From: Planctomycetota bacterium
GTDB taxonomy: Bacteria; Planctomycetota; Planctomycetia; Pirellulales; Pirellulaceae
Assembly: GCA_016872635.1 (NCBI GenBank)
Contig: VGZN01000002.1
Span: 1 to 42,921, forward strand
Direction: 5' to 3'
DNA: 42,921 nucleotides
The position numbers were made by a program, and so were the translations under genes. This document shows, in pieces, positions 1 through 7,812 of the stretch. Every line of letters starts with the position of its first letter. The first letter of the stretch is position 1. The notes under the pieces were generated by a model. The model worked only from the letters and a program-made list of their open reading frames with translations. It did no database searches and had not been told where the DNA came from.

Positions 1-1
1 C

Positions 2-307
2 CTGCGTACACGAAGAAAATATTCGGTGACCAGCATCGTGGTGACGCATGACATGCATTCGGCAAAAAAGGTCGCCGATAGGGTGATCATGCTTTATCCT
101 TATAGTCGCCTTTTGCCAGGCGAGTCACAAATCCTATTCGACGGGACCCCAGAGCAACTTGATCATACCAAGGACACTCGGGTACGTCAGTTTGTTCGAG
201 GCGAAGCGGGCGAGCGTTTGATGGAGATGCTCGCGAGCCAAGCCAATCATGTTGAAGAAACCCCTCATTTGCACGATACCATCGCACGAAGGGAGGCTGA
301 TCGTTAA
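2..307 (+). CDS. Mla-type ABC transporter ATP-binding protein, C-terminal part (partial)
   Basis: This is the last ~101 residues of an ATPase whose start lies before the window; the frame is open from the first codon at base 2. The stretch SIVVTHDMHSA is the H-loop (switch histidine) region of an ABC nucleotide-binding domain, followed by ADRVIML and the VRQFVRGEA tail that is typical of MlaF/Ttg2A ATPases of phospholipid-transport systems. In that family the ATPase works at the inner face of the cytoplasmic membrane with the permease MlaE and the MCE protein MlaD. The next gene starts 2 bp after the stop and is an MCE protein, which supports this assignment. Walker A and B lie outside the window. 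Family is fairly certain; substrate is inferred. Confidence 0.85.
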   Translation: MRTRRKYSVTSIVVTHDMHSAKKVADRVIMLYPYSRLLPGESQILFDGTPEQLDHTKDTRVRQFVRGEAGERLMEMLASQANHVEETPHLHDTIARREADR

Positions 308-309
308 TC

Positions 310-1572
310 ATGGACGATAACGGCTATCGATTTGGTGTCGGCGTTTTGGTACTCGCATCGGCGATCATCGGTGTCTTGCTGATCGCGTTTTTTGGTGCGG
401 TACCTAAGTTTTGGGTGGAGCGTTACCGGTTTACGGTGAACTTTCCAAGCGCACCGAATGTCGGTGTGGATACTCCTGTGCGCAAAAATGGTGTCCTGAT
501 AGGACGCGTTGCGAAAGTGGAACTCAGAAAGCAGCTTAATGGCGGTGTCGATTTGCTTTTGGAAATCGATCGTGAGTTTGAATTGCGAGTGGGTGAGACA
601 GCGAGGATTAAGACCGGTTCGCTCATCAGTGGCGATTCGATCATCGAATTTGTGGAACCCGACGATCGAGAGTTGCTAACCCGTTTTGATGGTTGGTCAG
701 GGTCTCCAAGGGACGGGGTGCTCGACGAAAAGGAAGCCGCGGCTTCGCAGGCGATTATCGGTGCTCAGGATTTTGTCGCCAAAGGAGAAGTGGTCCCGGA
801 TCCACTGGAGGCCGTCGGCGATTTGGTCGGATTGGCAAACTCTCTCCAACGCGTCGCGGAGAAGCTTGATAATGTCCTTACGGTTGCTCAAGACGCAGTC
901 GGTGGTACCAACACGCCGATCCGCGAGGTAACCGAGTCGTTCCGCGATACGCTCGATAACATCAACTCGACAGTAAGCACTATCAATCGCATTGGCAGCC
1001 AAGTCGAACGCGCAGAACTGCCGAAATTGGTGGCATCGGCGCTCGATGAAGTCCCAGTACTCTTCAAGCGAGCTTCGGAGACATTGGTCCAGTTGGAGCG
1101 AACTCTCAAAGGCTTCGAAGAGTTCAGCATCAGCCTCGAGGGATTAGGGAAAGAATTTGATGGAGTTGGGGATTCAGTACGCTCAGCCCTTAAGAATGCG
1201 AATGAAGCGATAGAGAATATTGCGGAAATCACTGAACCGATCAGTCAGAAAAGCGACGTGCTCGCCAACAACGTCGTCCGTGCACTAGCCAATATCGAGG
1301 CGTTGGCAACCGATCTGCGAGTCTTTGCAAATCGACTCAACAGCAGCAATGGAACCATCGCAAGGTTGGTAGACGATCCGACGATGTATGGTAAGGTAAA
1401 CGACACGCTGGACGCTATTCGGAATGTTTCCGGTAATGTGGAATTGGTTTCACGCAGGTTGCAACCAGTGATCGAGGACGTGAGGATTCTCGCGGACAAG
1501 ATGGCTCGGGATCCGGGACAGATCGTGCGAGGCGCGTTCAGCGGTCGACCTGTAGGAGCGGGGGTGAAGTGA
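310..1572 (+). CDS. MlaD family (MCE domain) lipid-transport protein
   Basis: A 420-residue protein with one N-terminal membrane span (about residues 9-28), then an MCE domain (about 36-115, with NVGVDTPVRKNGVLIGRV and a GSLISGDSIIEF end), then a long helical, coiled-coil-prone tail (about 170-400). MCE proteins form hexameric rings in the periplasm that pass lipids between membranes, anchored to an MlaFE-type ABC core. It is longer than E. coli MlaD (~183 residues); the long tail is more like the MCE subunits of TGD2 or mycobacterial type and could form a tube or needle. The ATG lies 2 bp behind the stop of the ATPase gene, so the two are almost certainly co-transcribed. No MlaC or MlaB gene follows within the window. 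Confidence 0.88.
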   Translation: MDDNGYRFGVGVLVLASAIIGVLLIAFFGAVPKFWVERYRFTVNFPSAPNVGVDTPVRKNGVLIGRVAKVELRKQLNGGVDLLLEIDREFELRVGETARIKTGSLISGDSIIEFVEPDDRELLTRFDGWSGSPRDGVLDEKEAAASQAIIGAQDFVAKGEVVPDPLEAVGDLVGLANSLQRVAEKLDNVLTVAQDAVGGTNTPIREVTESFRDTLDNINSTVSTINRIGSQVERAELPKLVASALDEVPVLFKRASETLVQLERTLKGFEEFSISLEGLGKEFDGVGDSVRSALKNANEAIENIAEITEPISQKSDVLANNVVRALANIEALATDLRVFANRLNSSNGTIARLVDDPTMYGKVNDTLDAIRNVSGNVELVSRRLQPVIEDVRILADKMARDPGQIVRGAFSGRPVGAGVK

Positions 1573-1765
1573 GCCATTGGCTGGTTGCGGTAATGGGACC
1601 ATCGTTGGATGGCTTGTCATTATTGATGGTGGGCTCATGTTGGGATTATTGTGGCGATATTTTTATTACGCTCTAATAGGTCGCGGTCGGAACATGGACA
1701 TCCAATGGTTGTCTAGGATCCGCAAAGATTGCCTCGGATCGTCGCATCAGTGAAGTGGGAGCATC

Positions 1766-2536
1766 ATGAAATTGCATTGCCTGGGTACAGCCGGATATCA
1801 CCCAAGCGAAACTAGGCATACCGCTTCCTACTTTCTCCCTGAATGCAGTTTGCTCCTCGATGCTGGAAGCGGTATGTTTCGCCTGCAATCGCTTATCGAA
1901 ACCCAAGAGCTCTCGATTTTGCTATCGCATGCGCATTTGGATCATGTGCTCGGTTTGACATTCTTTTGGGATTTGGTCAGCGGCACTCCTCTCGAGCGAA
2001 TCCATGTCTATGGTGAGCGTCAGAAGATTCTGGATCTTCAGCAGCATTTGTTCCATCCATCCCTTTTTCCTGCCAAGCCACCGTTGGTGTGGCATGCCCT
2101 CGAGGAATACGGAGAGTCTTTTGAATTGGGCAACTTCCAATGCACTTGGTTCCCACTAGAGCATCCTGGGGGGTGTGTTGGATACCGGTTGCAGCTTCCT
2201 GGGGTTTCCCTAGCTTACGTCACCGACACAACTTCTCGGCCCGATTCTCCTTACTGGCGATCGATCCAAGGTGTCGATTGGCTTCTCCATGAGTGCAATT
2301 TTGCGGACTCCCAGCGAGAGTTGGCGATCCAAACGGGGCATAGTTGGACCAGCGCAGTGTTGGAAAATGCGGCCATGCATGGTCTGCAACGGTTGATTCT
2401 GGCCCACGTGAATCCACTTGCAAACGATCCTGATCCCGTCGATTTGGCAGGAGCCACGGCGCGACTGGGCAAGAATACGCCGAATCAGATCTTTCTGGCC
2501 AACGATTCCTCGGTGATCGACCTCTCAAGCCTTTGA
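1766..2536 (+). CDS. MBL-fold metallohydrolase, ribonuclease Z-like
   Basis: A 256-residue soluble protein with the metallo-beta-lactamase signature HAHLDH at residues 55-60, preceded by LLLDAGSG, and with a later TDTTSRPDSPYW segment, a LLHECNF segment and a C-terminal LILAHVNP histidine. This order of metal ligands matches the RNase Z/ElaC and PhnP-like branch of the fold, which binds two zinc ions and hydrolyses phosphodiester bonds. It is shorter than typical tRNA 3'-processing RNase Z (~300 residues) and no flexible arm was recognised, so the substrate is open. The ATG has a GGGAG Shine-Dalgarno element 4-5 bp upstream. It is separated from the MCE gene by 193 bp with no obvious signal. 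Confidence 0.85.
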   Translation: MKLHCLGTAGYHPSETRHTASYFLPECSLLLDAGSGMFRLQSLIETQELSILLSHAHLDHVLGLTFFWDLVSGTPLERIHVYGERQKILDLQQHLFHPSLFPAKPPLVWHALEEYGESFELGNFQCTWFPLEHPGGCVGYRLQLPGVSLAYVTDTTSRPDSPYWRSIQGVDWLLHECNFADSQRELAIQTGHSWTSAVLENAAMHGLQRLILAHVNPLANDPDPVDLAGATARLGKNTPNQIFLANDSSVIDLSSL

Positions 2537-2560
2537 ATTACGTAGTCGCTCAACCTATAA

Positions 2561-2603
2561 TCCACTGGCCCAGTTTCCACTGGCCTCTAGTCCACTGGTC
2601 CCC
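2561..2603 (+). repeat. Short imperfect tandem repeat (three CCACTGG units)
   Basis: Directly after the metallohydrolase gene, the heptamer CCACTGG occurs three times with a spacing of about 16-19 bases, each followed by a pyrimidine-rich stretch. On the other strand it reads as a CCAGTGG repeat, which resembles the short low-complexity repeats found between genes in many planctomycete genomes. No coding role is likely. Confidence 0.5.
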
Positions 2604-2740
2604 ACTCCCCCGAAGATGTGGGGAGCGACCATGGCCGGATGTTGGATGGCTAGTTTTTTGGACGGGGGGTTGGAGTTTTGCGCATGACCAAAACCGCAGA
2701 TCACGGCCGGTGCTCTCAGTAGCGAGGAAAGACAGCAAGA

Positions 2741-3484
2741 ATGAATCCATACGGTGCGCTGAGTGATGACTTTTACGCCAATGTAACGCTTCAGACGGAA
2801 ATGGATTTGCCCAGCGGGCGCGAATCCGTCCTCCATTTCTTCGAGCAGATGCAGCGTCGATTTCCAAAGCTGCACCATTTCTACCAGAGAGAACGGGGCG
2901 AGTTTATCCTCGAAGAAGAGAAGGATCACGGTGCTTACCGTTGGGTCGCAGTCGAAGCCAAGCGGATCAGTAGCGGCGTCGTAAACCCCAATACGCTTGA
3001 CGAAGCGATGGAGCAACACCATGAAGTTCTCGACATGGCACCGTACATGCTCTCGGTCAGCCGACTCGACTGCGAAGCGTTGAGCCTGATGTACGGTTTC
3101 GACTTTGCGTACCGAGGCAATCACAATCAGCTTCTGGCGGACGCGATAGGATTGCCCACCGGATTCGAGTCCATCGCCCAGCGTACTGGATCCCAATTGA
3201 TGTGTTATGAACCAGTGATTCAGATTTCTCTCGACGATGTTTTTCGAACCCATGCCCGGATCAACTTTGAACCCAGAACAGGTTCGTTGCAAGCACGCGG
3301 GCCTGAATACCCAGATGAACTGCTCAGCGTCTACGTGACACTTCGTCGTTTTGATTCACTGGCACCCGATGAGTCGTTCTCTGACGAACTCAAGCGTCTC
3401 GATGTCCTCATGCGGGAACTGATGGACAATTACGTGGTGGAGCACATTCTCAAACCCCTGCAGAACTCGATCGCAATCCGCTGA
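2741..3484 (+). CDS. Conserved-looking hypothetical protein, 247 aa
   Basis: I do not recognise the family. The protein is soluble, without signal peptide or membrane segment, and rich in acidic and aromatic residues. A basic, aromatic stretch (FPKLHHFYQRERGEF, about residues 43-57) is followed by an acidic EEEKDHGAYRW run. Spacing, reading frame and the use of typical codons indicate a real gene. The ATG at 2741 is preceded by an AGCGAGGAAAG purine stretch 11-13 bp upstream, a weak ribosome site. It is not clearly in an operon: 204 bp separate it from the gene before and the next gene is on the opposite strand. Confidence 0.7.
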   Translation: MNPYGALSDDFYANVTLQTEMDLPSGRESVLHFFEQMQRRFPKLHHFYQRERGEFILEEEKDHGAYRWVAVEAKRISSGVVNPNTLDEAMEQHHEVLDMAPYMLSVSRLDCEALSLMYGFDFAYRGNHNQLLADAIGLPTGFESIAQRTGSQLMCYEPVIQISLDDVFRTHARINFEPRTGSLQARGPEYPDELLSVYVTLRRFDSLAPDESFSDELKRLDVLMRELMDNYVVEHILKPLQNSIAIR

Positions 3485-3545
3485 TCGTTCTCAAACGCTC
3501 CAGCAGATGGTGACATTTCTGACAACCTCACCATCGATTGCGGAT

Positions 3546-3587
3546 GTGTTTAGCGCGAGCAACAACGTGTTTAGCGGTAGCAACAAT
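3546..3587 (+). repeat. Two-copy 21-bp direct repeat
   Basis: The unit GTGTTTAGCGCGAGCAACAA(C) at 3546-3566 is followed at once by a second copy at 3567-3587 with three changes. It lies between two convergent genes. A second, 12-bp direct repeat (GAAGCTATTGGC at 3629-3640 and 3645-3656) follows and touches the stop codon of the universal stress protein gene. No function is evident. Confidence 0.6.
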
Positions 3588-3648
3588 GGACCGCCCCCTG
3601 TTGTTGGAATCGATGGGTGATCATAGAGGAAGCTATTGGCTCATGAAG

Positions 3649-4086
3649 CTATTGGCCAATCTTTAGGACCAGCACCGGGCACTTTGCCAGTCGCACAATT
3701 CTCTCCGCCACGCTTCCCAAGAGCAGTCGGCTAAAGCCGCTTCGTCCATGGGAGGGAACGATGATCAGTTCTGCACCGATCGCCTCGGCTCGATCCACGC
3801 AAACCATTCCGGGGTCGCCGATCAAGACTTCGCGAGGGATCGATGCAAATCGAGAATCGGCAAACTCTTCATCTAGCGATTGCTGGGCTGCTTCCAATCG
3901 GACCCGATCATCGATCGCCTCCACCGGGAATCCTTCGGGTGCCAAGGGAATAAAGGTGGGAAGCACATGGAGGATATGGATCAGCGAGGGGGACTCTGCC
4001 AATTCCAGAGCCTTCTCCACTGCGAGGCGAGAGTGGGACGAAAAATCATAAGGAACCAGAATCGGTTTCTTGACAGTCCAAGCCAT
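3649..4086 (-). CDS. Universal stress protein (UspA family)
   Basis: A 145-residue single-domain Usp. It starts with KKPILVPYDFSSHSRLAVEKAL, the usual beta-1/helix-1 with the conserved Asp, and ends with the ATP-binding loop SHGRSGFSRLLLGSVAE and CPVLVLK strand. The GRSG...GS loop places it in the nucleotide-binding class (MJ0577/UspFG-like). Usp proteins are cytoplasmic dimers induced by starvation and stress; the exact task here is unknown. The gene is monocistronic and divergent from proA, with 434 bp of shared upstream DNA, and its stop codon overlaps a small direct repeat. Confidence 0.92.
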   Translation of the reverse strand: MAWTVKKPILVPYDFSSHSRLAVEKALELAESPSLIHILHVLPTFIPLAPEGFPVEAIDDRVRLEAAQQSLDEEFADSRFASIPREVLIGDPGMVCVDRAEAIGAELIIVPSHGRSGFSRLLLGSVAERIVRLAKCPVLVLKIGQ

Positions 4087-4520
4087 GATGGACCCTTTTT
4101 CTTCAGAGGCTTGTGAGGAATGCGAGGACGGATTCGCCGACGAAACCCTTCCCCTAAGGATGATTGTAGCGGTCTACACGACCGAAACAGAAGCATTTCG
4201 TCGCACCCAAGGGAAAAGTCCTACGCCATTTTTGAATCACTGCGAATGTTGGCTCGGGTGGCCCATTATCCCTGCGAGTAGCCATCGGGTTCCGTCTCCG
4301 CGCTCGAGCCCGTAACCAAAGCGGTCTCCAATTTTCACCCGCAGGAACTATGTCTTGAGACCCGTTCCAGCGAGCAATACGGTTGCATTGAAAATGGAAT
4401 GCTAGCGAATCATTATGCTGAGGGCTCTAAACCAGGTCCGAATCGGCATTGACCCTTGTTCTGGCTTCCTCGATACTCCCGCAAAAGTGTCCCTTGCGCG
4501 GCTCTACAACCATAGCTTCC
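4087..4520. other. Intergenic region between divergent usp and proA
   Basis: This 434-bp stretch must hold the promoters of both the universal stress protein gene (minus) and proA (plus). I saw no credible additional coding frame, RNA gene or clear -35/-10 pair. If proA starts at the more upstream in-frame ATG (4449), the region is shorter. Confidence 0.5.
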
Positions 4521-5855
4521 ATGTCACCCGTAAACTCCCAGCCCGATTCAGCAAACTCGAAGAGCCTACGTGGTTCCGAGACGGTGCACGAACTCGATGA
4601 AGAGTTGTTGTCCTATTGCCGAACGCTTGGCCTACACGCTAAAAACGCTTCCTTATCCCTGATGGATTGCTCGACCGCGGCGAAAAACCGATGGCTGCAT
4701 TTGGCAGCCGATGCGATGCTTGCCAAATCGGATTCGCTACTAGATGCGAACGCAAAGGACTTAGCAGCCGCACCCGGATACAGCTTGAGCCCCGCAGCTA
4801 TGGATCGTCTGACCCTCACCCGTGAGCGGATCGAAGGGATTTCTCGCGGTTTTCGTGAGATTGCGTCGTTGCCGGATCCAATTGGTGAGTTGATCGGAGG
4901 CGGGACACGCCCCAACGGTTTGCAGGTCCAAAAAGTTCGGGTCCCTATCGGCGTGGTTTTGTTCATTTACGAATCGAGGCCGAATGTAACGGCGGATGCG
5001 GCAGCGATTGCGATCAAAAGCGGCAACGCGATCATCCTTCGCGGTGGCAAGGAAGCGTTCCATAGTTCGGTCGCGATCGTGAAATTGTTGCAGCAAACCG
5101 CGATTCATTGCGGTATTCCTGAGGCTGCCATCCAGCTCGTAGAAACATTGGATCGCGACGCAGTGGGTGCCTTGTTACGGCAATCAAGCACGATTGACGT
5201 GGCGATTCCGCGAGGCGGTGAGAGCTTGGTGCGACGCGTGGTCGCTGAGGCGACGATGCCCGTGCTCAAGCATTTCGACGGCAATTGCCATGTGTATGTC
5301 GATCGTCGCGCCGATTTGGAGATGGCGGTTCGCATCGTTATGAACGCTAAAACTCAGCGTATGGGTGTATGCAACGCTGCCGAATCATTGCTGGTTGACG
5401 CTGCCATAGCTCCGGTGTTTCTCAAGATGGTGGAGCCGAGATTGAAGGAAAAGGGGATCGAGTTGCGAGGGGACGTTACGGCTTGCAGTCTGATGCCGAC
5501 GGCGGTGAAGGGGACTGAGGCGGATTGGTCTAAAGAATACCTCGGACCGATCATGAGTGTCTGTGTTGTGGACGGAGTCGATGCTGCGATTGAGCATATC
5601 AATCGCTATGGCTCAAAACATACGGATGCGATCGTGACCAACGATTTGCCAAGTTCGCGACGATTCGTCCAGCGAGTCGATTCGGCTGCAGTGATGGTCA
5701 ATGCCTCGACACGATTCAATGATGGTGGTGAGTTAGGATTGGGTGCGGAAATAGGAATCAGTACCGACAAGATTCACGCGCGTGGCCCTTGCGGCTTGAC
5801 CGAATTGACGACGTACAAGTACGTTGTCATCGGCGAGGGTCAAATTAGGGAATAG
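4521..5855 (+). CDS. proA: Glutamate-5-semialdehyde dehydrogenase (gamma-glutamyl phosphate reductase)
   Basis: Second enzyme of proline synthesis: it reduces gamma-glutamyl phosphate to glutamate-5-semialdehyde with NADPH in the cytoplasm. The sequence shows the ProA hallmarks VRVPIGVVLFIYESRPNVT, SGNAIILRGGKEA, LKHFDGNCHVYVD and the catalytic cysteine in RMGVCNAAESLL (Cys284 in this numbering), with a GPCGLTELTTYKY end. With the ATG at 4521 the protein has 444 residues; the family norm is about 415-425. A GTG at 4584 would give 423 residues and may be the true start, and an ATG at 4449 would give 468; no strong ribosome site decides. The partner proB is not in the window. fliM follows 30 bp downstream, so the two may share a transcript. 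Confidence 0.95.
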   Translation: MSPVNSQPDSANSKSLRGSETVHELDEELLSYCRTLGLHAKNASLSLMDCSTAAKNRWLHLAADAMLAKSDSLLDANAKDLAAAPGYSLSPAAMDRLTLTRERIEGISRGFREIASLPDPIGELIGGGTRPNGLQVQKVRVPIGVVLFIYESRPNVTADAAAIAIKSGNAIILRGGKEAFHSSVAIVKLLQQTAIHCGIPEAAIQLVETLDRDAVGALLRQSSTIDVAIPRGGESLVRRVVAEATMPVLKHFDGNCHVYVDRRADLEMAVRIVMNAKTQRMGVCNAAESLLVDAAIAPVFLKMVEPRLKEKGIELRGDVTACSLMPTAVKGTEADWSKEYLGPIMSVCVVDGVDAAIEHINRYGSKHTDAIVTNDLPSSRRFVQRVDSAAVMVNASTRFNDGGELGLGAEIGISTDKIHARGPCGLTELTTYKYVVIGEGQIRE

Positions 5856-5857
5856 GA

Positions 5858-5873
5858 TTCGATACGTATCGAA
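5858..5873. promoter_or_regulatory. Perfect 16-bp palindrome between proA and fliM
   Basis: TTCGATACGTATCGAA reads the same on both strands and fills half of the 30-bp gap between proA and fliM. It sits directly before the AAGGA ribosome site of fliM (5874-5878). A dimeric repressor site or a small RNA hairpin controlling fliM are the plausible roles; which one cannot be told from the sequence. Confidence 0.5.
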
Positions 5874-5885
5874 AAGGATTTCGAC

Positions 5886-6911
5886 ATGTCCGAAGAAGTA
5901 CTCAGCCGTAACGATGTGGAGAGCTTGCTGAAGTCCCTCGAGGGAGGTGGCGCGGTTCCGACGACTCCTACCCCGGCGGCGGCAGCCAAAGTGGATCCGA
6001 AGAAGCCGGCTTCCAAGGTTCGTATCCTCAATTACGATTTCAAACGCCCGGAACGGGTTGGCAAGGAGCAGATGCGTGCGCTGCAATCATTGCACGATGG
6101 TTTTTCACGCAACTTTGGAGCCTCTCTTTCGGCGATTTTGCGCAGTATCGTCGAAGTACGACTAATCAGTGTCGACCAACTCACCTACAGCGAGTTCGTG
6201 TATTCGCTTGAAATCCCCACTTGCTTTAACTTGCTCAAACCATTGCCCCTTGAGGGGAATTGGGTTTTGGACATCAGTCCTTCGCTTCTCTATCCGATCA
6301 TCGACCGCATGCTCGGTGGTGCTGTCAGTAGTGATTCATCGCCGAAACGCCCTCTTTCCGACATCGAGCTACGATTGGCCTCGAGGATCACCATGGTCTT
6401 CCTCCAGGAGTTGCAATCCGCTTGGAAAAATGTCGTCGATCTCAATATCGAAGTGGAGAGAGTCGAGAGCAATCCACAGCTTGTTCAAATCGTACCGCCC
6501 AACGAGGTCGTGGTGATGGTTAGCTTTGAGCTCAATATGGGGACCATTCGAGGAACAACCAATTTGTGTATTCCGTTCAACACTATTGAACGCGTTGGGA
6601 GCAAATTGACGAGCAACAGTTGGGTTGGATACACCGCGACTCGAACGAATGAGAAGACCATGTCGCAGCTTAGTTCGCGATTGGATGGATCGCTTGCTGA
6701 TGTTGTCATTACATTGGCTCGTTCGACGATCAAAACTTCCGAACTGTTCGGACTCGAAGTGGGTGACGTGATCTCCACGGACAAGGATATCAATCATCCG
6801 CTCGAGGTTGAGATCGCGAATCAAGTAAAGTACCTGGCATCGCCAGGGGCATACAAAGGTCGCAAGGCGATCAAAATCGAGAAGCTGGTCCGCACGGACA
6901 ATCCCCAGTAG
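5886..6911 (+). CDS. fliM: Flagellar motor switch protein FliM
   Basis: A 341-residue FliM. The N-terminal CheY-binding peptide is present as VLSRNDVESLLKSL (residues 5-18), followed by an Ala/Pro linker, the middle CheC-like domain (about 45-230, starting VRILNYDFKRPERV and containing the ...RNFGASLSAILRS and LPLEGNWVLDISP signatures) and the C-terminal SpoA/FliN-like domain (about 255-335). FliM sits in the C-ring at the base of the flagellum and switches rotation on binding phosphorylated CheY. The start is supported by an AAGGA site 7 bp upstream. No other flagellar gene is nearby; scattered flagellar genes are known in planctomycetes. The following Fur gene is convergent. Confidence 0.96.
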   Translation: MSEEVLSRNDVESLLKSLEGGGAVPTTPTPAAAAKVDPKKPASKVRILNYDFKRPERVGKEQMRALQSLHDGFSRNFGASLSAILRSIVEVRLISVDQLTYSEFVYSLEIPTCFNLLKPLPLEGNWVLDISPSLLYPIIDRMLGGAVSSDSSPKRPLSDIELRLASRITMVFLQELQSAWKNVVDLNIEVERVESNPQLVQIVPPNEVVVMVSFELNMGTIRGTTNLCIPFNTIERVGSKLTSNSWVGYTATRTNEKTMSQLSSRLDGSLADVVITLARSTIKTSELFGLEVGDVISTDKDINHPLEVEIANQVKYLASPGAYKGRKAIKIEKLVRTDNPQ

Positions 6912-6913
6912 GA

Positions 6914-6943
6914 AGTCCAACGTCCAATGACTCTCGTTGGATT
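6914..6943. terminator. Candidate terminator hairpin between convergent fliM and fur-like gene
   Basis: TCCAACG (6916-6922) pairs perfectly with CGTTGGA (6935-6941), extended by an A-T and a G-T pair, around a 12-nt loop; ATTT follows on the plus strand. The U-run is short, so the strength as a rho-independent terminator is doubtful, but its place between two convergent stop codons fits. Confidence 0.35.
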
Positions 6944-6965
6944 TGCAGGAATGGTACCAATCCAA

Positions 6966-7424
6966 CTACGAAGTGGCGGCTGTGGCGCTATCGCATGTTC
7001 CGCAATGTCCTTTGACGAGGACCTCGCTGATGCGTGAAATGTTAAGTGACCGACGGAGCGAAGGGCTGGGTAGAGCCATTTCATCGATGCAGGATACCGT
7101 GCCGCAGTCGGTGCAAACAAAGTGCGGGTGGCTGCTCCGATCGTGCGACGGATCGCGAAGTTCGAATCGCCAAACGCGATCCCCGAGCTCTGTTCGCAGA
7201 ACCAACTCGGCTTCGGTGAGGTCGGTAAGGTTTCGAAACACGGTCGCTTTGTCAAAGCCTAGTGGAACCAATTGATCAGCCAATTCCGCGTGGGTTTGAG
7301 GCTTTGTGGATCGCTTGAGCGCATTGATAACCGAGATCCGAGCTGGAGTGCTGCGCAATCCCGAATCGCGAAGAAGCTTTTTCGCTTCGTTCACTTCATC
7401 GATACTGGATTTCTTCTTGGACAT
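6966..7424 (-). CDS. Fur family transcriptional regulator
   Basis: A 152-residue protein with the Fur layout: winged-helix DNA-binding half (residues ~10-90, with STPARISVINAL and the recognition region DKATVFRNLTDL) and a dimerisation/metal half. Two structural zinc CxxC pairs are visible, C104-TD-C107 and C141-GT-C144, along with a HPHFVC histidine cluster and His45 that could form the sensing site. Members sense Fe2+, Zn2+, Mn2+ or peroxide; the residues do not settle which. The gene is the last of the eight-gene minus-strand cluster, 7 bp after the pseudo-receiver gene, so it is probably co-transcribed and may autoregulate the operon. Confidence 0.93.
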   Translation of the reverse strand: MSKKKSSIDEVNEAKKLLRDSGLRSTPARISVINALKRSTKPQTHAELADQLVPLGFDKATVFRNLTDLTEAELVLRTELGDRVWRFELRDPSHDRSSHPHFVCTDCGTVSCIDEMALPSPSLRRSLNISRISEVLVKGHCGTCDSATAATS

Positions 7425-7431
7425 GGTGGGC

Positions 7432-7812
7432 TTAAGCGGCGCTAGTACCGAGGACTTTGGCGAGCTTTTGGGTGGTTTCAGGCTTGTTGAGTTCTAGTTT
7501 TCCGAAACCTAGTTCAGCCCCCATTGCCATCGCTTGTTGCTGGTGTTCCGGGTAGTTCGTAATCAGCATAACAGGGATCGACGCATAATTCGAATCGGTC
7601 TTTAGATATCTCAAAATCTCGATCCCATCGCTGTAGTCTATATCTAATTTTCGGTTGATCAGAATAAGGTCGACGGGTTGGTCTTCCAAGCATTTCAACA
7701 TGTCGGATTGCTGGTCTGCGCGGAGGATTTCGACTTGGAACTGACGCTTCAGCATGGCTGCGATTGCGGCGTGATCAGGATTGCAATTGCCGACATCGAG
7801 AACGGTTTTCAT
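7432..7812 (-). CDS. Receiver-domain protein lacking the phosphorylation site (pseudo-receiver)
   Basis: A 126-residue stand-alone CheY-like fold: beta-1 KTVLDVGNC, a DLILINRKLD strand, IPVMLITNYPEHQQQAMAMGAELGFGK. The acidic pair that binds Mg2+ after beta-1 is replaced by G8-N9, and the phosphoacceptor Asp is Asn53 (INRKLD). The switch Thr (in LITN) and the late Lys (GFGK) are kept. It therefore probably cannot be phosphorylated and would act as a constitutive or protein-protein binding module. Its ATG abuts the TAG of the upstream 794-residue gene with no spacing, and the Fur gene follows 7 bp on, which places it firmly in the operon. Confidence 0.82.
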   Translation of the reverse strand: MKTVLDVGNCNPDHAAIAAMLKRQFQVEILRADQQSDMLKCLEDQPVDLILINRKLDIDYSDGIEILRYLKTDSNYASIPVMLITNYPEHQQQAMAMGAELGFGKLELNKPETTQKLAKVLGTSAA

